Shown: positions 53,795 to 64,000 of the stretch, one piece after another
How positions within the stretch are numbered: position 1 is the stretch's first letter
Layout of the letters: every line of letters starts with the position of its first letter
Assembly: GCA_016110215.1 (NCBI GenBank)
Contig: JADWQD010000023.1
Span: 62,001 to 126,000 of the forward strand
Reading direction: 5' to 3'
Length of the DNA stretch: 64,000 nt
Source: Capronia americana
Taxonomy: Eukaryota > Ascomycota > Eurotiomycetes > Chaetothyriales > Herpotrichiellaceae
Notes under the pieces: generated by a model
Told to the model about the DNA's origin: nothing
Seen by the model: only the letters and a program-made list of their open reading frames with translations
The model's database searches: none
Translations under genes and position numbers: made by a program

Positions 53795-55764
53795 ATGGAT
53801 TCCTTTAGCGCATTGCTTTCGTTGATCGCTGTGTGGTTCGCGTGGACTTGTATCGCCCGCTGGAGGAGACGGAAGGTATGGATGTCTTTTGCTCTCTCAC
53901 ATCGATCTGATGGCAGGAAAAAAGACATCCGCATTTCGCTGACTTGTTATGTTTACAGGAGTTGACAGCCTTCGCGGCCAGGTACGGTTGCGAGCCGCCA
54001 CAGAAGCATCTACACAATGTATGGTGGCCGCCCTTCGGCCTGGAGAAGTGAGTGATGATTCAAACTGGCCTGCCGGTTTCTGATCCCAACAATTCCAGGA
54101 CGCTTCCAACTATCAAGGCGGACCGAGCAGGCCGTCTCCCGGCATTCATGCTGCAAGAATTCGAGAAGCATGGGCACACCTACACACAGCAATTACCCGG
54201 GCAATATGTCATTCTGACCAGATCCCCCGCCAACGTCGAGGCGGTGTGCAGGACTCGCTTCAAAGGTGCGTCTCTGTCCCCTGCCTCTCGCGAATGGGCG
54301 TGTTCTCACACGTGCAACTCAGAATATGAGATTGGAGAAGACCGTGCTGGCAATTTTCGTCCGCTCATCGGACATGGCGTTCTCGCATTAGATGGTCGGG
54401 AATGGATGAAGTCGCGCGCCATGTTAAGGTCAGTTCCGAAAGCGTTATCCTCATCTATTTCGAGATATATTGACCGGGACCGGGCATAGACCGCATTTTA
54501 ACAGGAACACCGACCATGATTTCATTCAACTGGAGACTCATGTTCAGCACTTACTTGGGCGACTTGCCGATGCTTCCCGGGATAACAAGCCAGTCGAGAT
54601 CTCGGAGTTGCTGCTCAAGCTCAGCACCGACTTTGCTACCAAGGCAGTGTTCGGGCAGAGCACTGATTCCTTGCTCTTCAGTCGAGAACAGTCGTCGGCC
54701 CAACAGAGCGAAGGAAGCGCGGCAGAGTTCTCCGAGGCTGCTAACCACGCCATCCACATGCTTGGAATGAGGGGCCTGCTCATCAACCTTTACTGGATTC
54801 TCGACTCTCCTCGGTTCCGAAAATCGTGTAGAATCGTGAAGCGTTTTGTGGATCGATATCTGACAGAGGCGAGACAGTCACAGGAAAAGAACCTTGCAAC
54901 GTCCGAGCCTGGGAAAGAAGACAGTACATCGTTCATGCATTCCTTGGTGGCCAGGGACAACACTCCTTCGGAAGTGATCAGAGATCAGCTCCTCGCGCTC
55001 CTGCTGGCAAGCCGGGACACGTCAGCCTCGTTCGCGGCATGGGTGTTGTATGCATTGGCCAGGTCTCCACGGGTCATGGCCAAGCTTCGTGGCTTGGTCG
55101 AGGCTCGTCTCCCTAGGGGTAAATGCCCGATGATGGCGGACATGGCAGCTCTGCCATATCTACGCCATGTCCTGAACGAGACTCTGCGACTCTTTCCCGT
55201 AGTGCCCCTGGACGGCCGCACAGCCAAGACACACACAGTGCTGCCAGAAGGGGGTGGCGTCGACGGCAAAAGCCCATTATTGGTTCCAGCTGGAGCCAAA
55301 GTGGCGTTCAATATCTACGCTCTGCACCATCGACGCGACATTTTTGGAGACGACGCTGACGAGTTCCGGCCAGAACGGTGGGAAGATGACAGGGCCGGCC
55401 CTATGGCCGACTTTGACGGCGCTTTCGTCCCGTTCATCATCGGACCACGTGTCTGCTTAGGCAGTAAGTGTTTACCGGCTCGATGTGGAGCCCTAGACAC
55501 CCATTGTGCTGACCCAATGTGCCAGAAAACATGGCAATGATGATTGTATCATATGTCATCATCCGCATCCTTCAAAACTTCCGAGACATCGAGGCTGTTG
55601 CGGCTCCGGCGTCTCGAGAGCCGGGGCGAAATCCCAAGAGGTGGCCAAGCGAAGAGACTCGGTATCAGATGGAGGACGGGAAGACCACGTTTAAAATCGG
55701 CGTCACCATGTCTCCTCGGGACGGCGTATGGGTGAAGCTACATCCCGCCACATTGAAGCCGTAA
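53795..55764 (+). CDS. Cytochrome P450 of CYP52-like type
   Basis: An ER-anchored haem monooxygenase, most like fungal CYP52-related n-alkane/fatty-acid hydroxylases. Six exons: 53795-53875, 53959-54047, 54099-54265, 54323-54428, 54490-55463 and 55526-55764, with all phases consistent, giving 551 residues. An N-terminal membrane anchor (FSALLSLIAVWFAWTCIA) is followed by ELTAFAARYGCEPP and LDGREWMKSRAMLRPHFNR (C-helix region, typical of the group). The I-helix reads LLALLLASRDTSASFAAW, with Ser where a Gly is usual, but the acid-Thr pair (D-T) is kept. ExxR is ETLR, the PERF-like motif is FRPERWEDD, and the haem loop FIIGPRVCLG contains the Cys ligand. After the last intron KNMAMMIVSYVIIRILQNF follows, where Q is commoner than K. 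No reductase lies nearby. The enzyme looks intact; the substrate is unknown. Confidence 0.9.
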
Positions 55765-56662
55765 CGAAGCTGCAGTACGAGCACTCGGCATGTACATAGG
55801 AGCAGTCGGTCTGGACCATACCGTTGTTTGCAGCCTTTCGCCTCTCACCGAGCAACAAAGCCATGCTCGCTTGCGCTGGTGCCATCGCTCTTCTCATTCG
55901 TCGACGCCCTTGACGCCCAGCCAGCCAAACGAATGCAGTGCAGACCTGAAAAATGAGCAATTCTCCGCGCAGATGGTGCCATCGTGGTGTGGCTGCTGGG
56001 CGTCGAGAGCCTAGGCCAGCCTAGGCAACGCCATGGGAACAAGCACACCGCGCGCCTTGTTTCGGTTAAGCCTCAGGTGCTGACAAGCATTTCCGATCCC
56101 CACTGCCTGCCCCCAAGACTCGAAATAGCTGCCGTGTCATTCGACGGATGGGCCACAGGATGGCTTACTACGTTTACAGTCCTCGTACGATTCCGGATCT
56201 CAGATGCAATTGCTGCGTGTGCGGTCAGGAGAAGGACGGGGGAAGCTTGGGCAAGATTCATGCTAGCAGTCGCGTGGTTGATGAATGCATTGTCTCGAGG
56301 TTGCGTGTTTCACACTTCCAGTGTCAGGATCCGTATCAGACGGAAATCCTTGCGACAGTGCATCGCACATTTTATTGTCGCTTATGATCCTCCCGGCATT
56401 CAGCCCACGCACCGCCCTCGTCAGCAGAGGAGGTGCCGACGATGTCTAAATGGAGGTTCTCGAGGAACGAGCTCACAGCCTGAGCTCCGAGACAGAAATC
56501 CTCTGATCCGTGGAGATTGCGCGGCTGCGGCTGCATACCTTCGACTGGAATGACGCTCGCTATACGAAGCGGACGCGACCAGATGGATCGGCCTTCCGCC
56601 TCAATGGCCGCTTAGTAGTATTGCCTACCGAGTACTCGTACATGTACCAAATACTCAGCTCT

Positions 56663-56669
56663 ATATAAG
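56663..56669 (+). promoter_or_regulatory. TATA-box-like element
   Basis: The word TATATAA about 380 bp before a small open frame at 57044, followed by long C/T-rich tracts (about 56970-57030) of the kind seen in fungal leaders. It could drive that frame or a non-coding RNA. This is only suggestive. Confidence 0.3.
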
Positions 56670-57043
56670 ATATACCCGCTACCCCAGAGCGTTGGTTTGC
56701 TCCCACTCCACACCGCCAGCCACCTGATTTTCGGACATTGTCTTCGTACACCCCCTCCCACTGTGTCTGAAGCGACGTAACGCGGCACGAAGCTTGGGCC
56801 TAGCACCGCCAATTAACCCCATCACCTCACCGGGCGAAGCCTCGGCAGGGCGCAAACTTGGTATGCGAGCAAACGACGACGTGGACAACCCCACTCCGCC
56901 ACATACCACTACGTCTTGGGTTCCCATTAACATTAAATAATGGCAGCATACCTGCTTGGATTTGTCTTGTATTTCTCCCCCATTGCTTTCCCCTTTCCTC
57001 TGCCTGACCTGAATCTGCCCATCTGCGCGCAACAACCGCGAAC

Positions 57044-57286
57044 ATGATCAAAAATCTAATGCATCTGCTCTTCAGCACCGGTCTCTCTTCCACCGTCCCC
57101 GGCGACGATGATTTCTTCAACGAGCCCTCCACGATGCGGCCCCGGCTGACTGCCGCCGCGGCTGCCAAGGAGTCAAGTCCCACAGAGGATGCTGCGTCAC
57201 CGCTGTCGTCGACATCAACGACCTACCAGGTTGTTGCCAGAGGGCTTCCCTGCACCAAGATCCATTACGCTGCACCGAGTGCATGA
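57044..57286 (+). CDS. Possible small protein, 80 residues, no known family
   Basis: An ATG-led open frame (starts MIKNLMHLLFSTGLSSTVPG) directly after a C/T-rich leader-like stretch and downstream of a TATA-like word. It is Ala/Ser/Thr-rich with no membrane segment, and I recognise no motif. The start context (AACATGA) is fair. It might be a lineage-specific small protein or chance. Confidence 0.3.
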   Translation: MIKNLMHLLFSTGLSSTVPGDDDFFNEPSTMRPRLTAAAAAKESSPTEDAASPLSSTSTTYQVVARGLPCTKIHYAAPSA

Positions 57287-58271
57287 AACACAACCTCACA
57301 CCACAACCCCCCGCACGGTACGAGTACGAATGGCCGACAAGTCGACCACTCCCAGCTTCGGCATGGTGTCTCGGGACTCCCGACATATCATTGGCGCCGT
57401 TCCAAGTGCTGTTCTCCGCGGCCATCAATGTCGACGTCGATGTCTCAGTTGCAAATACGAGTACACAATAGCTTGCTTCTTTCGTCCTTAGTCAGCACCC
57501 CACGATCGAACCACCAGCGCGGTTCCCTCTCAATACGAAGCCGTCTTGATGCAGCCAACATACGATGACCGCTTACGGGAGAACCGATAGGCCCAGACTG
57601 CTACTTTAATGCACGTCACAACCTGAGGCTAGTCATCCTGGCACCATCCATCCATACCGTTTGTCCACCTGCGTGTATCGCATCGGATCGCATCACTCGC
57701 ACGTTACATCCGGGAGCTGCATGCATATCGATGCACAGGGCATGTCTCACTGCCGATGCCCTTTGCTCGAGGCAATCCACGCGGCGGCCTCAACGGCACC
57801 ATCAAAATCGGACTCCAAAATCGGCGCGAGCAGTGCTGCATAAGGGACTGTTCGCATCACGACATGAACGAATTCCTTTACGGATTGCAAATCGCAAAGA
57901 CGCCATGGTTCAAACATGATATAAATATCCGGAGTACCGACTACCTTCTTATTATACCGGCTTCCCAACAAGGCGTGCGTGCAACACAGCGTACCATTGA
58001 CGACGGCATGATATGAGATGAAATGATATGATAATACACCATTCCGCACCACACCATACCATACCAAACTACACGACATGAAACGAACATGACATGACCC
58101 GACGGGACACAGGCAGGCATAGAGGGGATGGAGTTCGACTCGGTTATAATATCGAGTACTCACTTGTACTTCGTAGCCGGACCAGGACCAGGCTTGAGCT
58201 GCTGTGGGTTTTTTTTGACGTTTAGAAAATTATGAAATTAGAATTTTCGAATCGCGTTATTCCCGCCCGCG

Positions 58272-58320
58272 CCAGCACAGACCATTTTTAAGGAAAGGAA
58301 AAACGGGTGGTCTGTGCTGG
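58272..58320. repeat. Perfect 13-bp inverted repeat with 23-bp spacer
   Basis: CCAGCACAGACCA at 58272-58284 pairs exactly with TGGTCTGTGCTGG at 58308-58320; the spacer is A/G-rich. A third, degenerate TCTGTGTTGTGCTG copy follows at once. In RNA it would form a stable hairpin; in DNA it could be a paired protein-binding site. No terminal duplications typical of a transposon were noticed. Confidence 0.8.
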
Positions 58321-58412
58321 TCTGTGTTGTGCTGTGGTCCTGCTCCGTTCATATACGTACCGTCCGAGTGCGAGTACGAGTGCGAGGACGAGGTATATAC
58401 ATAGATACGATA

Positions 58413-58442
58413 TCAGTCACAGTCACAGTCACAGTAACAGTA
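58413..58442. repeat. Short (CAGTCA)n-like repeat
   Basis: About five units of CAGTCA / CAGTAA in tandem in non-coding DNA, followed by a near-palindromic GTACCTTAGGTAC at 58440-58452. Confidence 0.65.
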
Positions 58443-59021
58443 CCTTAGGTACCTACTTACAGTAGTACTCAACACTGGCTACTGAGCCTGATTGATTATC
58501 TTACCTATCTAAACGTCTTGTTGATCGATGAGTCTCGCGCGCTGTGCTATGCTTCACGCGTGAGGCCAACTCAGATCAACCTCTCAGATCGCATTGGCTA
58601 GAGACGCCTTATTCCGGTAAAAGCGGGCGTCCTGTCTAATTATATATGTAGCACCGCCAGTTGCGAAAATGCCCGTCCTTGCTCGGTATGGGGGACCAAG
58701 GACACGATACATAACATCCGAAACGGACATTCATGGGATCGAGTCTCGGACAAGATTCTCGGACAAGGCACGCACGCATCTGGTAGCTAGACGACGGCAA
58801 TACTCGACGAGACGAATTCGAGCTTATGGTGTTGACTCATTGCAACAATGTCGTTGGACGTTGGCCTACAGAACCCGTCCTAACTTTTGCCGCTCACTAA
58901 CCCCCCTGAACACCTTGCTGCCTGGTCATGCTTGCATAGCGTTGTACTACAAGTTCTGCCTGTTGGAGAAACAGCGACAGCGAGTCAATGGTTGTACATG
59001 TGGCGGATGCTCACGACCTTC

Positions 59022-62000
59022 TCAGAACTCCATCGCATCACCTCCATTCCCATTTCTCGACGAAACTTTAGACAAATCCAATCTCGATTGATTGGAATCC
59101 GCTATTGTGTTGTCGCCATTCTCGTCATCGTCGTCGTCCTCTTCACCATCAACTTCAAAGTCGAAATCTCCACGTTCAATTCGGCTGCACTTGTCTAGCA
59201 CGGCTTGATATTCCTTCCTCAAGTCATCAAGTGTGATGACCACGCGGCGACGTTTCTTCATCTGCAAATCATCGCCTTCGCTCCGAGTATTCGCATGGTC
59301 TTCGCCGTTCACGCCACTCGCAGCGGTTTTCTGGTCCTCAATTTCCACGATGATGTATGCTTCCTCCGGCGCCACACAGGCCATCAGATTTATCAGTGCG
59401 AGCAGAACGTGTCTTAGCGCCGTACCACGGGGGTCGTGTCTCGCTCGGCCTGATTTCCGGATCGCCTTCAGCCGATCATACAGCACAGTCACTGCACGCC
59501 GGTAGTCCTGTTGCGAAAGACTGATGGCGTGCATGATGGACGAGTAGTCCAACTTGCTGTCTCCGGGGGCCCAGACGGACGGCGTAGATTGGTGCTTCGA
59601 CAGGGAAACCAGGTGCTGATCCAAGTGTCGTGCCAGGTGTGGATACATAGCCCATGGCAGAGACTCCAATGTTCGAACTGCACCTTCGGGTCCTGAGACA
59701 GAGATATTGGGGTTTAAGATGGCGTCAACAAGAGCCGTGACAGAGGAACGTTGCAAGGCGGGATCGGATAGCTGCACGAGCGCCGCATAGGCCTTCTCAT
59801 ATCTCGACAGTCTGAGCTCTGCATTGAACAACCGGGATAGCACTTCGGTTCGGAGGTTGGAAACCGGTTCCTTTTGACCAGGCGGTAGTGCTTCGAGAGC
59901 TAGGTGTGCGAATTGAGCCGCTTCGTTGTATGCCTTCGCTGTCTCGAAGAGGGTCATGACGTGAACCAGATACATTGGGATACCGTTGTTGAAGCACTCT
60001 GCCTCAATCATGGAAAGAAGCCCTGCCGACAAAGCCACAAGATTGCCGACCGCCTTGCCGCATGCAAGACCATACGAGGCCTTGCGAAAGTAGTATGCAG
60101 CTACGTCGTACTCTCCCCTTGAGATCATCAACCGCCCTTTGACATAGCTTGACCAGGACGTTGAAGGTTGATACCTCAAAAAGTCTGTCGCGAGATCGAG
60201 CTCCCCTTGCTTGAGAAGGTCGCATTGAAGGAAGACAGGGCCTTCTTCCGGGTCAAGAGTGTCTTTCCCAGAAGCCCAATCATCGATCTCCGAGATTTGA
60301 TCCGTGATGAGATACATCAACGGCTTGTCGACAGCGGGTTGCGGTCGAACTGCTTTGCTCAATGTATCCTCGAATATTGACACTAGTCTCTTGTCCTCAG
60401 AAGTCGCCTTCGACCGGTGACGAGCAGCATTAGGGTGTCCATCAGTTCCCAGAATCTCCAGTGGCACCAATCGCGAGTGCGATGCTAGCCAGAGATTTCG
60501 TTCGCAGAGGCGTAGAAGAGGAACAATCTGATCGTACAGTTCGGAGGCATCGAAGACTGCGGATTTGGCGTCCTCCTGGCTCAGTTCGCCCTCGACGAAG
60601 ATCGCCAGTGCTAGAAGGTCCACGAGGAGCTGTCGCTGCGCAGACAGGAAGTCTAGTATACCGGTTGACAAAAGTAGGTTTCCGAATAAAGTGTTGCGTA
60701 AGGCGCTCTTCGACTTCTTGCTCTTGTAGACGAGCAGCTCCAACAGGCCCAGGAATAGTTCGTTATTGAGGCCGGAGATGCCTCCGAGTGATGCAAGATC
60801 CGACTCTAGCCTCTCGAAAACATCATTCGACACCGCGTCACCAAATCCGACACTGTCGTAGATATTCAAAAGCCGAGCAGGAGTAATATGCTCGCCTCCA
60901 TTCCACAGCTCCTCTGCGATCGCGAGTGCAAGGTCTTGAGCAAGATCTGCAGGGAATGCTTCGTTGAATCTCCGAGCCGCGGCAATCAGCACAGCAAGCT
61001 CGACAAATGGTTCTCCATCTTCTGCGCTGACCTTCCGATGAGGCCATGATCGGGCGGCAACCTCTTCGAGGTCCTTGACATCGGCGATGGCGTTCTGCTG
61101 CAGCAACTCGATTTTGCTGCATTCCCTCACCGCGCAGCATTTGTCCGCCAAAGCGATCCACACCATCTCACTAAAGGCGTCGTAGGCTAACGCAAGGGGA
61201 GCGTTCCTGCTTTGATTGACATTTTCCGCAATCCTGTAGAAACTACGCCACTGGGCATCGGTGTCTAGGCTGAACCGATCGAAATCCATATCTGACTCTC
61301 CATATTTCCGAAGGGAGACATTAGCTGCAATGGTTGAAGATAGACGTTGGCGTAACGGCAGCGATTTTTGTGAGCTTGTCGGTTTCGCCGCCGTAGCTTG
61401 CTCGAACAAGGACAATGCTGTCTCCAGAGCCGTGTCTGAATATCGTCCCGGGTAGAACAAGAAGTCGAGCCACTTTGAAGCCGCATCTTCCTGGTCGCCT
61501 TTCCCAAATTCTGGGGGCGGGCTCTTGGCAGATGCTGTTGGATTGCATTTGACCCAGTTGGACTCTTTCCACGAGCTTGCAATGCTACCGAATTCGAGTT
61601 GACAGTTGTAAAGCTGATGGTAGTTGTGATTTCGCCAAAGCACCCACAGTCGAGAAAGCTTGAATTCAGCCCCGGGGTCGAGCCTGAATCCGATCATCGA
61701 CCAGACGGTGTTCCCTGTCTCGTCTGGGTCTGGAGGACTCAACGTCACCGTGGGATACTTGTCCTCAATAGAGAGCGAATTTGTCGAGCTTTCTTTAATA
61801 TCCCAGAATTTGAACTGCCCTCCCTTTCGCGAGCTGAAGGTCAGGACCGTAGGGTAATTCTGGGAGGGCCTCTCTTTAAAAAGCTGTATCAGCGCGTTTT
61901 CTGCTGGATTGAGGTGGGTTCTGTCATTTGCATCTCTTGTCAAACCTAGCAAGTCCTTCGTAGCCAAGATTCTACCATGTTCCAAGTCCCAGATCCTTAG

Positions 62001-62822
62001 CGTGTGGTTGAGGCAGACAGTGAAGAGCAGATCACCATCTCCATTCCTTGATAAGGCCATGGCCTGAGCGGTTCTGGGGTCTAGTTGCGTCGAGCCATAT
62101 TCGACCATGTGTGCTCCGCGGCCGACAAGTCCTCGAATGGAGGCGCCCCAGGAACGATCATCGTAGTTGGTTTGTTGCCATCCCTCTTGGACGGATGCCC
62201 GTCTCAGCCTCTGGATTCTCCCACCTGCAAACGATATGAAGACATCCAGCGGACTGCTGGCGTAGATGCGGTGTACTGTATCAATGCTCAGGGTTGAGCT
62301 TTCCATAGGCCGGCACCATTGACTGAGGTTCTCATCCTGAAGGGTCTGAGCGTTGCGGAACGCGTTTGTGGGTATGCAGAGGTTGAAGATCTCGTTTTTG
62401 AGGGTGCAAACGAATGCATGGATTTCCTCGCTGTTGTTGAGGTCTGCGAATGTGACTCCGCAAGGCGCAATCTGATCCTGGAACTCGAACCGAAGGGTCA
62501 TGTATGCCTCTTTCGTATCGCCTTCACTCCTGGCAAAGTCCGCGCATTGCACCTCCAAGACCTTCCCATTGTTCACCACTTTCCAATAGAACGTCCTCGG
62601 GTAGGTCTTGGACTCGCGGAAATAGATGGAGCTCTGAGAGGCAAGGATGTGGGAAGAATACGCCTGCTCGTCTTTGCTGAAGGCTTTGCCGTCGCCCGAT
62701 TTCTTGGAGGAAAATTTGGACTTGTCATAGGAGCCATTTGCTCTCGGAATTTGGAGGTTCACCACTGACGCCGCGGTGGCAGGTGTCACCTGGAAGGCGG
62801 TCTCAGTGTAGAGAGAGAGCAT
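59022..62822 (-). CDS. NUP120: Nucleoporin Nup120/Nup160, Y-complex subunit
   Basis: A structural subunit of the outer-ring Y (Nup84/Nup107-160) complex of the nuclear pore. A single exon of 1266 residues. The N-terminal beta-propeller (about 1-480) has the family's blocks: SSIYFRESKTYPRTFYWKVV, TLRFEFQDQIAPCGVTFADL, LFTVCLNHTLRIWDLEHGRI (a WD-like blade, LRIWDL) and SSRKGGQFKFWDIKE. The rest is the long alpha-helical solenoid, with blocks such as LLVDLLALAIFVEGEL and LSLSQQDYRRAVTVLYDRLKAIRKSGRARH. It ends in an acidic tail (EVDGEEDDDDDENGDN). The start is the first ATG, directly before the propeller (MLSLYTETAFQVTPATAASV). Length is close to other fungal Nup120 proteins. Confidence 0.93.
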   Translation of the reverse strand: MLSLYTETAFQVTPATAASVVNLQIPRANGSYDKSKFSSKKSGDGKAFSKDEQAYSSHILASQSSIYFRESKTYPRTFYWKVVNNGKVLEVQCADFARSEGDTKEAYMTLRFEFQDQIAPCGVTFADLNNSEEIHAFVCTLKNEIFNLCIPTNAFRNAQTLQDENLSQWCRPMESSTLSIDTVHRIYASSPLDVFISFAGGRIQRLRRASVQEGWQQTNYDDRSWGASIRGLVGRGAHMVEYGSTQLDPRTAQAMALSRNGDGDLLFTVCLNHTLRIWDLEHGRILATKDLLGLTRDANDRTHLNPAENALIQLFKERPSQNYPTVLTFSSRKGGQFKFWDIKESSTNSLSIEDKYPTVTLSPPDPDETGNTVWSMIGFRLDPGAEFKLSRLWVLWRNHNYHQLYNCQLEFGSIASSWKESNWVKCNPTASAKSPPPEFGKGDQEDAASKWLDFLFYPGRYSDTALETALSLFEQATAAKPTSSQKSLPLRQRLSSTIAANVSLRKYGESDMDFDRFSLDTDAQWRSFYRIAENVNQSRNAPLALAYDAFSEMVWIALADKCCAVRECSKIELLQQNAIADVKDLEEVAARSWPHRKVSAEDGEPFVELAVLIAAARRFNEAFPADLAQDLALAIAEELWNGGEHITPARLLNIYDSVGFGDAVSNDVFERLESDLASLGGISGLNNELFLGLLELLVYKSKKSKSALRNTLFGNLLLSTGILDFLSAQRQLLVDLLALAIFVEGELSQEDAKSAVFDASELYDQIVPLLRLCERNLWLASHSRLVPLEILGTDGHPNAARHRSKATSEDKRLVSIFEDTLSKAVRPQPAVDKPLMYLITDQISEIDDWASGKDTLDPEEGPVFLQCDLLKQGELDLATDFLRYQPSTSWSSYVKGRLMISRGEYDVAAYYFRKASYGLACGKAVGNLVALSAGLLSMIEAECFNNGIPMYLVHVMTLFETAKAYNEAAQFAHLALEALPPGQKEPVSNLRTEVLSRLFNAELRLSRYEKAYAALVQLSDPALQRSSVTALVDAILNPNISVSGPEGAVRTLESLPWAMYPHLARHLDQHLVSLSKHQSTPSVWAPGDSKLDYSSIMHAISLSQQDYRRAVTVLYDRLKAIRKSGRARHDPRGTALRHVLLALINLMACVAPEEAYIIVEIEDQKTAASGVNGEDHANTRSEGDDLQMKKRRRVVITLDDLRKEYQAVLDKCSRIERGDFDFEVDGEEDDDDDENGDNTIADSNQSRLDLSKVSSRNGNGGDAMEF

Positions 62823-64000
62823 GTTTGAGAGCGGCGCATGGATCGCATCAGGTCAAGAGTCATTCGGGCGGAGAGGCAATGGTACGATTGAGTTCATGAC
62901 AGCGTTGATTCGAATTGTAGTTGGAAGAATCTTGAATGCTGGCTGCGACGCGACTTGCCCAAAAGTCGCGCTCACTGCAAATGCCAAGGATTCTACCTGG
63001 ATTCAACCTCGCTTCACCTTCTCACGAATCTAGCTCCGTACAGTGGCGAGCAACAAAAACACAAACATATCACCCCGAATTTAACTCGCATTATCTGGCT
63101 ATGAAGGATCGGGATGAATCCAATTCCCGTGCCGATACATGGCGCTTGTTGGATCTCTAGGGAGCAGGAAGCACGCCAGCCCTGCCTAAACCGACGACAC
63201 AATGCCAATGTTGAGTTCGGCATAAGCTGTCTTGCCAAGGTGCTCCGCCGTCCAGTTTCATGATACCATTGAGCCTGTCCTTCGTATTGCCCATCCCATG
63301 TAAATCCTTCGCCAGAAGATCGGGGCACAATCAGATTTCGGGATAGAGTCACCGCCTCGCTGAAGGGCGGAATGGGGAAATGTGCCTCGAGCAACGCAGA
63401 CAGTGATGGAAATCCTGACGAACCGTGAAGAGGTAAGCGGCGATGAGCCTGAAGTCGGAGGCGAAGACCGAGCTGGCTGTGCGGTTGTAGTCGGGACCAC
63501 CAAAACTTTCAAGTTTTGAGGAGCACGATGGCTTCATTCACGCACTGGCCAGAGGGCGCTGTTGGAGTCGGCCATTCTGGAACTGCAAACGATGTCTGGA
63601 TTTTGGCTGTGATTATGCGAAAGTGTATAAGACTTTCGGAGCCATATCCGGATTTCATGAGTCAGGGAATGGAGGGCCTTTCATGATACCTGGGATGGAA
63701 TATATCACGGTAGCATCTACCTCATTGTTGTCCATCTTCGCCATTCCCCGCCGACAGTATGCAGAAGGTCAGGTTAAGGGCAACGGCTAGGAAATCAGAC
63801 TCGTGGACGAGCGTTCCAGATCGCGGTGCCGCGAAGTGGCTACTGAATTAATCAGTGGGATGTGGTTGGATTCAGCCAGAGAGTCATGAAACTCGGTGGA
63901 CGTTTTCATGGCAGGGCAGGGCAGAGTAGCGTAGTTTAACAGGAGAATGCAAACAGCGACAAGCCTACAGAAACGAACCCTGATAACCGGAGTCCAGGCA
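62823..64000. other. Upstream of NUP120 to window end; possible unrecognised exons
   Basis: The NUP120 promoter lies here. On the minus strand around 63540-63010 two open stretches read like protein (LESFGGPDYNRTASSVFASD, and FPIPPFSEAVTLSRNLIVPR further on) and could be exons of a gene, but no family or secure splice pair was found. Confidence 0.3.

Larger units (their letters stand above)
55765..59021. other. Gene-poor region, 3.3 kb, with possible promoter and inverted repeat
   Basis: Apart from the small open frame, TATA-like element, simple-sequence tract and inverted repeat listed separately, no gene is recognisable. Confidence 0.45.

Noticed and set aside
1..64000. tRNA genes, CRISPR arrays and intact transposons
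   Set aside because: A by-eye look for B-box words (GGTTCGA) with a partner A-box, regular spaced repeats, and transposase or reverse-transcriptase motifs found nothing convincing; a tRNA scan would be the deciding test.

Overview
This is a stretch of nuclear chromosome from a filamentous ascomycete (Pezizomycotina). The evidence is the short introns (mostly 46-60 nt, GT..AG, with CTAAC/CTGAC-type branch sites), the intron-poor and often divergent or convergent genes, and families typical of these fungi: a CYP52-like P450, a monocarboxylate-type MFS carrier, mucin-like single-pass membrane proteins and a paxillin-like LIM protein. The order cannot be fixed from sequence alone; Eurotiomycetes (perhaps Chaetothyriales) is a weak guess. 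I resolved 19 protein-coding genes with good support, plus a few doubtful small or orphan open stretches. I saw no rRNA, convincing tRNA, CRISPR or intact transposon.

Layout. 0-10 kb: 3' end of an HpcH/HpaI-type aldolase, the NatA auxiliary subunit NAA15, a monocarboxylate-transporter-like MFS protein (minus) and a three-LIM protein. 10-18.3 kb: a divergent pair, the CHD1 remodeller (minus) and the ribosome-recycling ABC protein RLI1/ABCE1 (plus, six exons including a 12-nt microexon). 18.3-27 kb: a poorly explained region with microsatellites, an STB3-like Sin3-binding protein, a fructosamine-kinase-like enzyme (five exons) and a DHA1-type drug/H+ antiporter. 28-34.4 kb: spliceosome genes PRP31 (minus) and CLF1 (plus), with a GNAT acetyltransferase between them. 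36-53 kb: four membrane proteins (Kelch-like plus one TM, mucin-like plus one TM, a 764-aa single-TM protein, and a secreted-start polytopic protein), with the tRNA 2'-phosphotransferase TPT1 among them. 53.8-64 kb: a six-exon CYP52-like P450, a gene-poor 3 kb, and the nucleoporin NUP120/160.

Function. Most genes are housekeeping and act on gene expression: protein N-acetylation, chromatin, translation recycling, splicing, tRNA splicing and nuclear pore. Between them lie metabolic or transport genes and a group of surface-type membrane proteins. It does not look like a biosynthetic gene cluster.

Most notable signal. The Kelch/TM gene ends in TGA immediately followed by CTA, the known stop-readthrough context, and the same frame stays open for 137 more codons of protein-like sequence. 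This suggests a C-terminally extended isoform. Exon joins below were worked out by hand. For every fully resolved multi-exon gene the joined length is an exact multiple of three.
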